A DNA stretch of 37,626 nt from an uncultured Lachnospiraceae bacterium. GTDB taxonomy: Bacteria > Bacillota > Clostridia > Lachnospirales > Lachnospiraceae. A program made the position numbers and the translations under genes. The stretch covers positions 1-37,626 of the forward strand of contig CAJUQY010000028.1 of assembly GCA_910588815.1 (NCBI GenBank). Reading direction: 5' to 3'. Position 1 is the stretch's first letter; each line of letters begins with the position of its first letter. The notes beneath the pieces were generated by a model. The model made no database searches. It was not told the DNA's origin and worked only from the letters and a program-made list of their open reading frames with translations. This document shows, piece by piece, positions 1 through 7,779 of the stretch.

Positions 1-1
1 T

Positions 2-109
2 GATTACGAAGATGCTATCCGCTTTATCATGGATTATGTAGATGAAAATGACTACCTTATCAGTTGCGCTTATGATGCCACAGGGCGGGTCGGCGATAAT
101 GATTTCTGA
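2..109 (+). CDS. C-terminal fragment of an unidentified protein (5' end outside window)
   Basis: An open frame enters at base 2 and stops at TGA 107-109. It gives 35 residues beginning DYEDAIRFIMDYVDEND and ending GRVGDNDF. The composition is acidic and looks protein-like, but I do not recognise the family. The frame has no start inside the window, so it is the end of a gene that begins to the left. It lies on the same strand as spoVAF, about 240 bp upstream of it. The DNA from here to about 340 is more AT-rich than the rest of the window, so this could be the edge of an acquired segment; that is inference. Confidence 0.4.
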   Translation, partial: DYEDAIRFIMDYVDENDYLISCAYDATGRVGDNDF

Positions 110-351
110 TTTGCTGCTGTCACCGATGAGCAGACTGGCATTGCACAGCTCTCTTTCCAACATTCTTAGCATCATATCATATTATTTCGCAGAATCAAGG
201 AATTTCAATTTTTGTCAGACCAAAATATCAAAAAGGCTTTCTTCATATCTACATAAAAACTCCGTTCCTCGCAGATACTATGGGAAATGCCATGAAGAGC
301 GATTTATGCTACTGCCTGTCATTGACAAATACCTGCGGAAGGGAGACAGCT

Positions 352-1785
352 ATGAGTGAAAGTAACAACGAAAAGGCCGTGATTTCCACCAGCGTGGCGG
401 AAAATATGGAGCTGTTCCACAGGATCCTCAAAGTGGACCAGAATTTTGACGTGGTATACCGGACCATGAAAATCGGAGGCAGACAGTCCTGCTTCTATTT
501 CGTGGACGGTTTCGTGAAGGATGAAGTCCTCCAGCGGATCATCCAGTATATGTGCGGGATCAGCGAGACAGATTTCCCCAAAGAAGCCCATGAATTCTCC
601 AAAAAATGTCTGCCTTATGGAGAAATCGGCATTTTAAGAGATGTGGACGAGATCATTACCCAGCTCCTGATGGGAATCACCTGCTTTTTCGTGGACGGTT
701 ACGACGCGGCTCTCACCATTGACTGCCGCAGCTATCCGGCCAGGAGCGTGTCAGAGCCGGGAAAGGAAAAAGTCCTCAGAGGCTCCAGAGACGGGTTCGT
801 GGAAACCCTGATTTTCAACACGGCCATGATCCGCCGCCGCATCCGGGATCCCAGACTCACCGTGGAAATCACTCAGGCTGGAAAAAGCTCCAGGACGGAT
901 ATCGCCGTCTGCTATATGGAAGGGAGGGTGGATACGGAGCTTTTGGAGCGCATCAAGAAACGGATCAAAAACCTGAAAGTGGATGCCCTCACCATGAACC
1001 AGGAAAGTCTGGCCGAGTGTATCTTTCCCTATAAATGGTACAATCCCTTTCCAAAATTCAAATATTCGGAGCGGCCCGACACGGCGGCCGCACAGCTTTT
1101 GGAGGGAAACATCATCATTTTAGTGGACACCTCCCCGGCCGCCATGATCCTTCCCTCCTCCGTCTTTGACATCATCGAGGAGGCGGATGATTACTATTTC
1201 CCGCCTTTAACCGGAACCTATCTGCGGCTCTCCCGGATGACCATCTCCCTTCTTGGGGTCATCCTGACTCCTATCTGGCTTCTCCTCATGCAGAACCCGG
1301 AGTGGATCCCGGAAAGCTTTCAATTTGTAGCCATCAAGGATGCCGTCAATATCCCGCTCATCTGGCAGCTCCTGATCCTGGAGTTTTCCATCGACGGTCT
1401 CCGGCTGGCAGCCCTAAACACACCGAGCATGCTGACCACGCCTTTAAGTGTCATCGCCGCCCTGGTGGTGGGAGAATTTGCCGCCAACTCCGGCTGGTTC
1501 AACTCCGAAACCATGCTGTATATGGCATTTGTGGCTCTCTCCAACTATACCCAGTCCAGCTTCGAGCTGGGCTACGCCCTCAAATTCATGCGGCTCCAGC
1601 TCCTGATCCTGACCGCCGTCTTCAACCTGTGGGGCTTTATCGCGGGCATGGTGATCTTTGTGTTATCCATCGTCACCAACAAGACCATCGCCGGAAAGAG
1701 CTATATCTACCCTGTCCTGCCCTTCAGCCTGCGGGAATTAAAGCGGCGCTTCTTCCGGGCCAGACTTACGCCAAAGGAACGGTAA
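352..1785 (+). CDS. spoVAF: SpoVAF / GerA-family spore membrane protein
   Basis: A protein of the GerA/SpoVAF family, which sits in the spore inner membrane and takes part in germinant response or SpoVA-linked ion and dipicolinate movement. From the ATG at 352 it is 477 residues. A soluble N-terminal half of about 290 residues is followed by several hydrophobic segments, including one starting MTISLLGVILTPIWLLL, one starting MLTTPLSVIAALVVG and one in LQLLILTAVFNLWGFIAG. The tail is short and basic. The start at 352 has GGAAGGGAG about six bases upstream; an in-frame ATG at 280 lacks a clear ribosome site. Length and architecture match SpoVAF, which is shorter than many GerA subunits. No spoVAA-AE genes or gerB/gerC partners flank it here, so it appears as an orphan. 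An ordinary GerA-type A subunit is the alternative. Confidence 0.82.
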   Translation: MSESNNEKAVISTSVAENMELFHRILKVDQNFDVVYRTMKIGGRQSCFYFVDGFVKDEVLQRIIQYMCGISETDFPKEAHEFSKKCLPYGEIGILRDVDEIITQLLMGITCFFVDGYDAALTIDCRSYPARSVSEPGKEKVLRGSRDGFVETLIFNTAMIRRRIRDPRLTVEITQAGKSSRTDIAVCYMEGRVDTELLERIKKRIKNLKVDALTMNQESLAECIFPYKWYNPFPKFKYSERPDTAAAQLLEGNIIILVDTSPAAMILPSSVFDIIEEADDYYFPPLTGTYLRLSRMTISLLGVILTPIWLLLMQNPEWIPESFQFVAIKDAVNIPLIWQLLILEFSIDGLRLAALNTPSMLTTPLSVIAALVVGEFAANSGWFNSETMLYMAFVALSNYTQSSFELGYALKFMRLQLLILTAVFNLWGFIAGMVIFVLSIVTNKTIAGKSYIYPVLPFSLRELKRRFFRARLTPKER

Positions 1786-1803
1786 ACCGGACATTTATTC
1801 AGA

Positions 1804-1842
1804 CCGCAGCAATTTCCTCTTATCAATCCGAAACTGCTGCGG
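1804..1842 (+). terminator. Possible hairpin terminator after spoVAF
   Basis: CCGCAGCA (1804-1811) pairs perfectly with TGCTGCGG (1835-1842), 19 bases after the spoVAF stop. The loop is long (23 nt) and no strong T-run follows, so it is a weak intrinsic terminator at best. Confidence 0.3.
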
Positions 1843-2132
1843 CTGTAAATGGTTCGTCTTATATCATCTCTCAATATTTTGTAGTCTGCCAGCTTTCTCT
1901 TTTATTATTTCTCAAGTGCGATATACTATAAGACAAATTTAGCGATGGACTGCCATATCATAGCCACTGCACACAGCTACACAGGCAATCATGTGTATCG
2001 GTATTCCAATGCACAATGATTATGTGTCCCTTCCAATCGGAGAAGCTGCCGCTGTGGGAGCATTGATTGGAATACTTCACTCCCTGATCCCCTCAAAAGC
2101 TTTATACAGGGGGTCTTATAGAAAGACAAATC
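1843..2132. other. 290-bp gap with no supported gene
   Basis: Both strands were read. A + strand frame from ATG 1991 begins MCIGIPMHNDYVSLPIGEAA and contains a hydrophobic stretch, but it has no ribosome site and runs on through the terminator into antisense gatB. A possible imperfect hairpin lies at about 2087-2117 (GATCCCCT with AGGGGGTC). This is probably a non-coding gap between convergent genes, possibly holding gene debris. Confidence 0.4.
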
Positions 2133-2162
2133 AACAGCCGGGAACCAAATGTCCCGGCTGTT
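2133..2162 (-). terminator. Hairpin terminator after gatB
   Basis: AACAGCCGGGA (2133-2143) and TCCCGGCTGTT (2152-2162) form a perfect 11-bp stem with an 8-nt loop, 10 bases beyond the gatB stop. On the minus strand it is followed by the T-rich TGATTTGTCTTTC. It ends the aspS/gatC-gatA-gatB unit and may also block spoVAF readthrough from the other side. Confidence 0.75.
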
Positions 2163-2172
2163 CACATGCCCC

Positions 2173-3606
2173 TTACTCCTGCATCAATTTGCTCAGCTTA
2201 TCGTCGAGGAGCTCCCGGATCAGAGCGGTATCCGCAGTATTCTTCAACGCCCTCATACAGGCGCCGAACAAGGCCTGCTTCGCCTTCACCTTCCCGTTCC
2301 TGTAGTCTTCGACCGCCTGACGGTTCTCGTCAAACACGGTATCCATGACACGCTCCACCTCGGATCTGTCAATCTTGGCATCGAGGGCATTTTCCTTACA
2401 ATATGCATCCGGATCCACTCCCTCTTCCATTACAGCCGCGAGTATCCTTCTGCCGCTCTGCCTGTTGACCCTGCCTTGGTCAACCATTTGGATGATTGCG
2501 GCCAAATCCTCCGCGGTAATCTCCAGATCGCCAAGCAGCTTTCCGTTTTTCCGAAGGAGCCCCGCACAGTCCGTGAGAAGCCATCCTGCCGCGTTTTTCG
2601 CATCGCACCCAAGACCCACAACCTGGTCCAGCAGCTCACTCACATTATGGTTATGGATCAGCATGTCGATCTCTTTCTCCGAAATGCCCGACTCCCTGTA
2701 AGCGTCTGCCTTTTCGTCAATGGCCGCCGGCATCCTGGATCTGATCTTCTCCAGCCACTCATCGTCAATGATGATAGGCATAAGGTTCGCATCGGGGAAA
2801 TAGCGGTAGTCCGCCGCCGTCTCCTTGTTGCGCATGGCAAAGGTCTTTCCGCTCACATCATCAAAGCGTCTGGTCTCCTGTACCAATTCCTCCGTCTCAA
2901 ATTCAATGGCATCGATATGCCGCTGGACCTCATAGCGAATGGCCCTCTCAATGGATTCGAAAGAAGCCATGTTCTTGATCTCCGTGCGGACTCCCAGCTC
3001 CGTGCTGCCCTCCGGGCGGACAGAAATATTGACATCACAGCGCATGGCCCCCTCCTCGCACTCGGAGATGCCGCCGGAGCGGAACATGGATTTTAACTTA
3101 TTCAGGTACACCATAACCTCCTCCGCACTGCGAAAATCCGGCTGTGTGACAATCTCGATCAGCGGGACACTTGTACGGTTGAAGTCAATATAGGAGGCTT
3201 TGCCCACATGGACCAGCTTGCCCGCGTCCTCTTCCATGTGGATCTGTTTAATGTGAATCTCCCTTTCTCCGGAGGGCGTCTTAAGCTTCACACACCCGTT
3301 GGTACAGATCGGATGATTCAGCTGTGTGATCTGATAGGAGCAGGGCAGATCCGGATAGTAATAATTTTTCTTGTCAAAAGTGGTATATCTGCTGATTTCG
3401 CAGCCTAGCATGAGGCCTGCCGTAACCGCAAGCTCCACCACACGCTTATTCATGACCGGCAGCATACCCGGCATACCGCTGCAGGCAGGGCACACGCAGT
3501 CATTGGGCTCCTTGGCGGCGGAATGTCCGCCGCAGGAGCAGAAGATCTTGGATTTGGTACTCAGCTCCACATGTGTCTCAAGACCAACGACCATTTCATA
3601 TCTCAT
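2173..3606 (-). CDS. gatB: Asp-tRNA(Asn)/Glu-tRNA(Gln) amidotransferase subunit B
   Basis: GatB phosphorylates the side chain of Asp or Glu on mischarged tRNA and then amidates it with ammonia supplied by GatA. The 477-residue protein is full length. The start YEMVVGLETHVEL carries the metal- and ATP-site Glu and His (GLETH). The acid-rich HMEEDAGKL and the RCDVNISVRP block are also present, and the C-terminal region matches the tRNA-binding YqeY-like tail domain. Its ATG overlaps the gatA stop as ATGA (3603-3606), so the two are translationally coupled. It is followed by a hairpin at 2133-2162. The active site looks intact, unlike that of the neighbouring GatA. Confidence 0.93.
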   Translation of the reverse strand: MRYEMVVGLETHVELSTKSKIFCSCGGHSAAKEPNDCVCPACSGMPGMLPVMNKRVVELAVTAGLMLGCEISRYTTFDKKNYYYPDLPCSYQITQLNHPICTNGCVKLKTPSGEREIHIKQIHMEEDAGKLVHVGKASYIDFNRTSVPLIEIVTQPDFRSAEEVMVYLNKLKSMFRSGGISECEEGAMRCDVNISVRPEGSTELGVRTEIKNMASFESIERAIRYEVQRHIDAIEFETEELVQETRRFDDVSGKTFAMRNKETAADYRYFPDANLMPIIIDDEWLEKIRSRMPAAIDEKADAYRESGISEKEIDMLIHNHNVSELLDQVVGLGCDAKNAAGWLLTDCAGLLRKNGKLLGDLEITAEDLAAIIQMVDQGRVNRQSGRRILAAVMEEGVDPDAYCKENALDAKIDRSEVERVMDTVFDENRQAVEDYRNGKVKAKQALFGACMRALKNTADTALIRELLDDKLSKLMQE

Positions 3607-4793
3607 AGCGATTCACCTGCCCTTTCCACACTTCCCGCGAGACTCAACAAAAGACGTTCGTTCAACTGTCCGCCCATAAGCTGAACGCCGCCGCTCACAA
3701 GCGCAGGAATCCCGATCAGATTGGCTGCAGAAGTAAAGACAGATTCTTTAAAGACCGTCTCAAATGCTTCCTTTATATCATAGGCCTTATACGAAGCTTT
3801 GCTGCACACCGGGGTGAGGACTGCGTCATAATTCTTCATCAATTCCCCGAACCTCTCCGCCACGACGCGGCGGACCCGGAGGGATTTTCCATAGCACTCC
3901 TCATAGCGGTTTTTGGACAGCACATCGGAGCCATATAGGATCACAGCCTTGGTGAGGAAATTGAATCCCTCCGTCCTTGTATTCACATATAATTCGTCAA
4001 TGTTCTTATATTCAGACGCACGGTAACCAAACTTGACCCCGTCATAACGGGAAAGATTGTTGCAGGTCTCCGCACTCATAAGAATCTGCCATACGGTTCC
4101 TGCGGTATCAAAGATGTCACAGGAAATTTCTTCCACAAGGACTCCGTTCCTGCGAAGCTTTTCCGCATACGCATCCACGCGCCCGCGAAGCTCCTCATCT
4201 GCCCTGTCGAGAAGTTCTTTGATGACACAGACCTTCCTTCCGGAAACCTCCATGTCGCTCCTGTAATCACAGCTCTCTTCCCTCAGGCTGGTACCGTCCT
4301 TCTCGTCATGCCCCGCGATCACATCCATAATCTCTCCGATGTCCTCCGCATTCCCGGCGTATACCCCAATCTGCTCTCCGGAGGCCGCGCAAGAAATAAT
4401 GCCGTAACGGGAAACTGTGCCGTAAGTGGGCTTCAAAAAATCGACGCCGGAAAGAGCCGCCGCCCTCCTGGGCGCCCCGTTCATATCAACGCCGAGGGCC
4501 TGTTTCACTGTCCCCCGGGATACAAGCCCGGCGGCAGCGCCCACAAGTTCCTCTTCCTTGTCCGCGTAATAAGAAAATTCGCCCACAAGATCCAGGCCAA
4601 ACTCGCCTACATGAGTTTTACCTGAAATGACATACCCTTTCTCCTCGAGGCGGGCAACCGCTTCCGCGCTGAATAAGGGTTTAAAACCTTCCAGGATGCG
4701 TGAGCCGGCGCCATCCTGCACTCCCTTTACGAGAATCATATCGTCGACGGCCACTGTTCCCTGCTCCGATAACTGTATGATATAGTCACTCAT
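3603..4793 (-). CDS. gatA: GatA-like amidase-family protein, truncated and lacking the catalytic serines
   Basis: Clearly homologous to GatA, the glutaminase subunit of GatCAB, through LEGFKPL, GKTHVGEFG, FLKPTYGTVSRYG, IAGHDEKDGTS and NLSRYDGVKFGYR. It is 396 residues against about 485 usual. The missing part is mainly the N-terminal helical region before the amidase core. Of the Ser-cisSer-Lys triad only Lys23 (ILVKG) remains. The segment aligned with canonical SSGGSAAA reads EELVGAAAG (about residues 81-89). The nucleophile segment, canonically TGGSIRQPA, reads MNGAPRRAA, placing Ala107 where the nucleophilic Ser should be. The frame is open throughout and the flanking motifs are conserved, so this looks like a retained non-catalytic subunit rather than fresh decay. 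The start at 4793 lies 10 bases after the aspS-gatC stop; it is coupled to gatB by ATGA. A working GatA elsewhere in the genome is expected but not seen here. Confidence 0.85.
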   Translation of the reverse strand: MSDYIIQLSEQGTVAVDDMILVKGVQDGAGSRILEGFKPLFSAEAVARLEEKGYVISGKTHVGEFGLDLVGEFSYYADKEEELVGAAAGLVSRGTVKQALGVDMNGAPRRAAALSGVDFLKPTYGTVSRYGIISCAASGEQIGVYAGNAEDIGEIMDVIAGHDEKDGTSLREESCDYRSDMEVSGRKVCVIKELLDRADEELRGRVDAYAEKLRRNGVLVEEISCDIFDTAGTVWQILMSAETCNNLSRYDGVKFGYRASEYKNIDELYVNTRTEGFNFLTKAVILYGSDVLSKNRYEECYGKSLRVRRVVAERFGELMKNYDAVLTPVCSKASYKAYDIKEAFETVFKESVFTSAANLIGIPALVSGGVQLMGGQLNERLLLSLAGSVERAGESL

Positions 4794-4803
4794 TTTTCAC
4801 ACC

Positions 4804-6879
4804 TCACTTTACCAGTCTGGGCACCTGCCAGCTGTTTTCATTCCGCTCCGGAGCACCTTCCAGCAGGCTTTCCCTTGTAAAAGGCTGCTCTCTTACGTCC
4901 TCGCGGAAAACATTGGCCATAGGCATCACATAAATCATCTCTTCCACATCTTCCGTGTCAATCTTCTGCAGCTCTTCCTCATATGTCTTCATCATCTTAA
5001 AAATGTCCTGTACGGCATGTTCTTCTGCCTCCGTCAAAGACAACTGATTCAGCTGCTGAGAATTCGAAAATGTCGAACGTTTTTCGCTGTGTCCCCTGCC
5101 GCCTCCCACCGGCACCGCGCGGGAAGCAAGCGCACTGGTACTGCCGAGAAGATGCACATCCTCCAGCTGCTGGTTCGTGACCTCGCCCGGAGCTCCAAGA
5201 AGGAGATCCTGCGCATTGCCGTTTAAGGGGAATGCAATCACCTCCAGAATCTTCTCCTCGCCGGTGAGGAGCATCACCATGCGGTCGATCCCCGGCGCCA
5301 TGCCCGCATGGGGCGGAGCACCATACTGAAATGCGGTGTAAAGGGCATTGAACCTGGATTTTAACTCCTCTTCCGTGTATCCGGCAATCTCAAATGCCTT
5401 TCTCATAATATCGATGTCATGGTTTCGCACAGCCCCGGAGGCCAGCTCGATCCCATTGCACACCAGGTCATACTGATAAGCGAGAACCTTGGTCGGGTCA
5501 TCCCCAAGGAGCGCCTCCATCCCGCCCTGAGGCATGGAGAACGGATTGTGTGTAAAAATGGTATCCCCTGTATCTTCATCGATTTCATACATGGGAAAAT
5601 CGACAATAAAACAGAATTCAAAGGCATCCTCACGGATCAGGTTGAGCTGCTCTTTGGCGGCGAGCCAGGAGCGGATGTACCCTGCTTTCTTTTCCGTATC
5701 ATCCTTCTTATCATCACAAATGAAGAATAAGGTCTCGCCTTCCTTTACCCCGGTAAGTTCTGTGATTTCTGCTTTCTTTTCCTCCGACAGGAATTTTGCG
5801 ATAGGGCCCGCAAAAACGTCTTTCTTTAAGGTGATATAACCGAGGCCGCCAAGGCCCACCTCCGGCGAAGTGGCAAACTTTAAGGAGTCCTCAAAAAACT
5901 TTTTGGACTTTCCCTCACAGTCGGCCACAATTCCTCGGACCGGTTTCCCCTTAAAGGCCGGAAAATCCACATCCGCAAAAAACTCTGTCAGATCGCAGAT
6001 CGTGAGCGGATTGCGCAGGTCAGGCTTATCGGTGCCGTATTTCATCATGGCTTCCGCATAAGTGATCCGGCGAAAAGGCTTTTCTGTAATCCTCTTGTCC
6101 GAGAAAGCCTTGAACGTATCGTAGATCACATCTTCGCAGACCTCCAGGACCTCTTCCTGGGTGGCAAACGCCATCTCAAAGTCCAGCTGATAAAATTCAC
6201 CCGGCGAGCGGTCGGCCCTGGCATCCTCGTCCCTGAAGCAGGGCGCTATCTGGAAATACCGGTCGAAACCGGATACCATGAGAAGCTGCTTAAACTGCTG
6301 CGGAGCCTGGGGCAAAGCGTAAAATTTGCCGGGATGCTTCCGGCTGGGCACCAGGAAATCGCGGGCTCCCTCCGGGGAGGAGGCCGTCAAAATCGGGGTT
6401 TGTATTTCAAGAAATTCCTTCCCCTCCATTTTGTCCCGCAGAAAACGGATAATCTTAGACCTTTTCACAATATTATCATGATTTTTCGGGTTGCGCAGAT
6501 CCAGATAGCGATATTTCAAACGGAGTTCGTCCTTACTCAGCTGAGAGGAGCGGGGGTCAAAGGGCAGCATATTGCGGCTCTTGCCCAGAACCTTGAGGGA
6601 ATCTGCCGCCAGTTCCACATAGCCGGTATCTATTTTCTCATTCACCGTCTCCGGCGCGCGTTTTTCAACGATACCGCTCACGGAAATAACCGTTTCCCGG
6701 TTCACATTCCGAAGCAGCTCCTCATCGTGAACGACAACCTGTGTCACGCCGGTATAGTCACGCAGGTCGATGAAAATCACTCCGCCGTGGTCCCGCACGA
6801 CATCGACCCAGCCGGCAAGGCTGACTCTGCTGCCGATATGCCCGTCACGAATATCATTACAGAATTGTGTCCTATACAT
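4804..6879 (-). CDS. aspS: Aspartyl-tRNA synthetase fused to a GatC-like C-terminal domain
   Basis: A 691-residue protein, about 100 longer than bacterial AspRS. Residues 1-110 form the anticodon-binding OB fold. Class II motif 2 is FRDEDARADRSPGEFYQLD (215-233), a GAD-type insertion covers roughly 290-420, and motif 3 is GAPPHAGMAPGIDR (520-533). After about residue 578 comes a linker with VGGGRGHSEK. Residues 612-691 then look like GatC: LTEAEEHAVQDIF, VMPMANVFREDVREQPFTRE, and the typical ending LLEGAPERNENSWQVPRLV. The anticodon-domain residue 31 is His (RDHGGVIF), seen in non-discriminating bacterial AspRS. The second known determinant position appears to be Glu rather than Gly, so tRNA specificity is uncertain. 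CAGGAGG lies seven bases before the ATG. gatA and gatB follow directly, which supports a tethered Asp-tRNA(Asn) transamidosome. Confidence 0.9.
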   Translation of the reverse strand: MYRTQFCNDIRDGHIGSRVSLAGWVDVVRDHGGVIFIDLRDYTGVTQVVVHDEELLRNVNRETVISVSGIVEKRAPETVNEKIDTGYVELAADSLKVLGKSRNMLPFDPRSSQLSKDELRLKYRYLDLRNPKNHDNIVKRSKIIRFLRDKMEGKEFLEIQTPILTASSPEGARDFLVPSRKHPGKFYALPQAPQQFKQLLMVSGFDRYFQIAPCFRDEDARADRSPGEFYQLDFEMAFATQEEVLEVCEDVIYDTFKAFSDKRITEKPFRRITYAEAMMKYGTDKPDLRNPLTICDLTEFFADVDFPAFKGKPVRGIVADCEGKSKKFFEDSLKFATSPEVGLGGLGYITLKKDVFAGPIAKFLSEEKKAEITELTGVKEGETLFFICDDKKDDTEKKAGYIRSWLAAKEQLNLIREDAFEFCFIVDFPMYEIDEDTGDTIFTHNPFSMPQGGMEALLGDDPTKVLAYQYDLVCNGIELASGAVRNHDIDIMRKAFEIAGYTEEELKSRFNALYTAFQYGAPPHAGMAPGIDRMVMLLTGEEKILEVIAFPLNGNAQDLLLGAPGEVTNQQLEDVHLLGSTSALASRAVPVGGGRGHSEKRSTFSNSQQLNQLSLTEAEEHAVQDIFKMMKTYEEELQKIDTEDVEEMIYVMPMANVFREDVREQPFTRESLLEGAPERNENSWQVPRLVK

Positions 6880-6921
6880 AACAAAACCTCCTGTATCCTC
6901 TCCGCACCCCAGTGTAATCGT

Positions 6922-7611
6922 CTACTTCTGCCCATAATACGCATTGGCCCCGTGCTTTCTGAAGTAATGCTTATCCTGCACGTATTGGACCGCCGGCGCA
7001 GCCTTCGGGTTCAGCATCTCGGTGCGGGTCGCCATCTTGGCCACCTCCTCCAGCACCACCGCATTGTGAACCGCCTCGGCGGCATCCTTCCCCCAGGTGA
7101 ACGGGCCATGGCTGGTGCAGAGGACGCCGGGGGCCGACATGGGATCGCGGCCTTCAAAGGCTTCAATGATCACCTTTCCCGTATTCTTCTCATAGGCGTT
7201 CTCCACCTCTTCCGGCGTCAATACCCTGGCGCAGGGGATCTCACCGTAAAAATAATCGGCATGGGTGGTTCCGTAACAGGGGATCCCCCGGCCTGCCTGT
7301 GCCCATGATGTAGCCCAGGAAGAGTGGGTATGGACTATACCGCCTACTCCGGAAAATGCCTTATACAGCTCCAGATGGGTCGGCGTGTCGGAAGAGGGGC
7401 GAAGCTTCCCTTCCACCAGATTTCCCTCCAGATCCACGACTACCATATCCTCAGGCTTCATGGCCGCATAGTCCACACCGCTGGGCTTAATCACTACCAG
7501 ACCGCTTTCTCTGTCAATGGCGCTGACATTTCCCCAGGTATAGACTACCAGTCCAAACTCCGGCAGCTCCATGTTGGCACGGTATACTTTTTCTTTTAAT
7601 GCTTCTAACAT
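6922..7611 (-). CDS. araD: L-ribulose-5-phosphate 4-epimerase
   Basis: A 229-residue class II aldolase-fold, zinc-dependent enzyme interconverting L-ribulose-5-phosphate and D-xylulose-5-phosphate. Visible features are the N-terminal GNVSAIDR, the phosphate-site KPSGVDY, SSDTPTHLELY, the zinc-binding HTHSSWATSWAQ, GTTHADYF, and the third metal ligand in TSHGPFTWG. Length is normal for AraD/UlaF/SgbE. AAAGGAG sits just upstream of the ATG. It lies 42 bases upstream of aspS, an unusual partner, and is preceded by the structured repeat at 7646-7736. It supplies the last step missing from the L-xylulose kinase / 3-epimerase operon at 30004-33654, about 22 kb away. UlaF or SgbE would be an equivalent name for the same reaction. 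Confidence 0.92.
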   Translation of the reverse strand: MLEALKEKVYRANMELPEFGLVVYTWGNVSAIDRESGLVVIKPSGVDYAAMKPEDMVVVDLEGNLVEGKLRPSSDTPTHLELYKAFSGVGGIVHTHSSWATSWAQAGRGIPCYGTTHADYFYGEIPCARVLTPEEVENAYEKNTGKVIIEAFEGRDPMSAPGVLCTSHGPFTWGKDAAEAVHNAVVLEEVAKMATRTEMLNPKAAPAVQYVQDKHYFRKHGANAYYGQK

Positions 7612-7645
7612 ATATTCTCCTTTCGCGCCGCAGCGCTGTTATTCT

Positions 7646-7736
7646 AACCGAGCAGGGAAGCTCCTTCCTCCCCTGTCCGCCGTGCTGGGCGCATACCGCG
7701 AAGCGGCCAATTTCCATGTGCGCCCCTGTATATGAA
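7646..7736 (-). repeat. Structured intergenic element, copy C
   Basis: Lies between the Dabb gene's terminator-like hairpin and the araD ribosome site. Read on the minus strand it begins TTCATATACAGG. An outer stem GGGCGCA / TGCGCCC then encloses a 5' bulge containing ATGGAAATT and an inner hairpin CCGC-TTC-GCGG. It ends with a second hairpin built on ACAGGGGAGG / CTTCCCTGCTCGGTT. The layout matches copies A and B, but the outer stem sequence is different and still paired. Confidence 0.6.
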
Positions 7737-7767
7737 GACGCCGCCGGTTCTTCCGCCCGGCGACGTC
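7737..7767 (-). terminator. Terminator-like hairpin after the Dabb gene
   Basis: GACGCCGCCGG (7737-7747) pairs with CCGGCGACGTC (7757-7767), 10 of 11 positions, 13 bases past the Dabb stop on the minus strand. Only TT follows, so termination may be partial. The repeat element C begins immediately after it. Confidence 0.5.
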
Positions 7768-7779
7768 CTCTGCCATATG

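Noticed and set aside
42..359. A 105-codon + strand frame between the gene tail and spoVAF
   Set aside because: No ribosome site and protein-unlike sequence. It overlaps the better-supported tail in another frame, and it ends inside the spoVAF start region.
3603..4793. Frameshift or assembly error as the reason for the short GatA
   Set aside because: No GatA-like N-terminal residues appear in other frames upstream, where the aspS-gatC stop is only 10 bases away. Conserved blocks on both sides of the lost serines remain in one frame.
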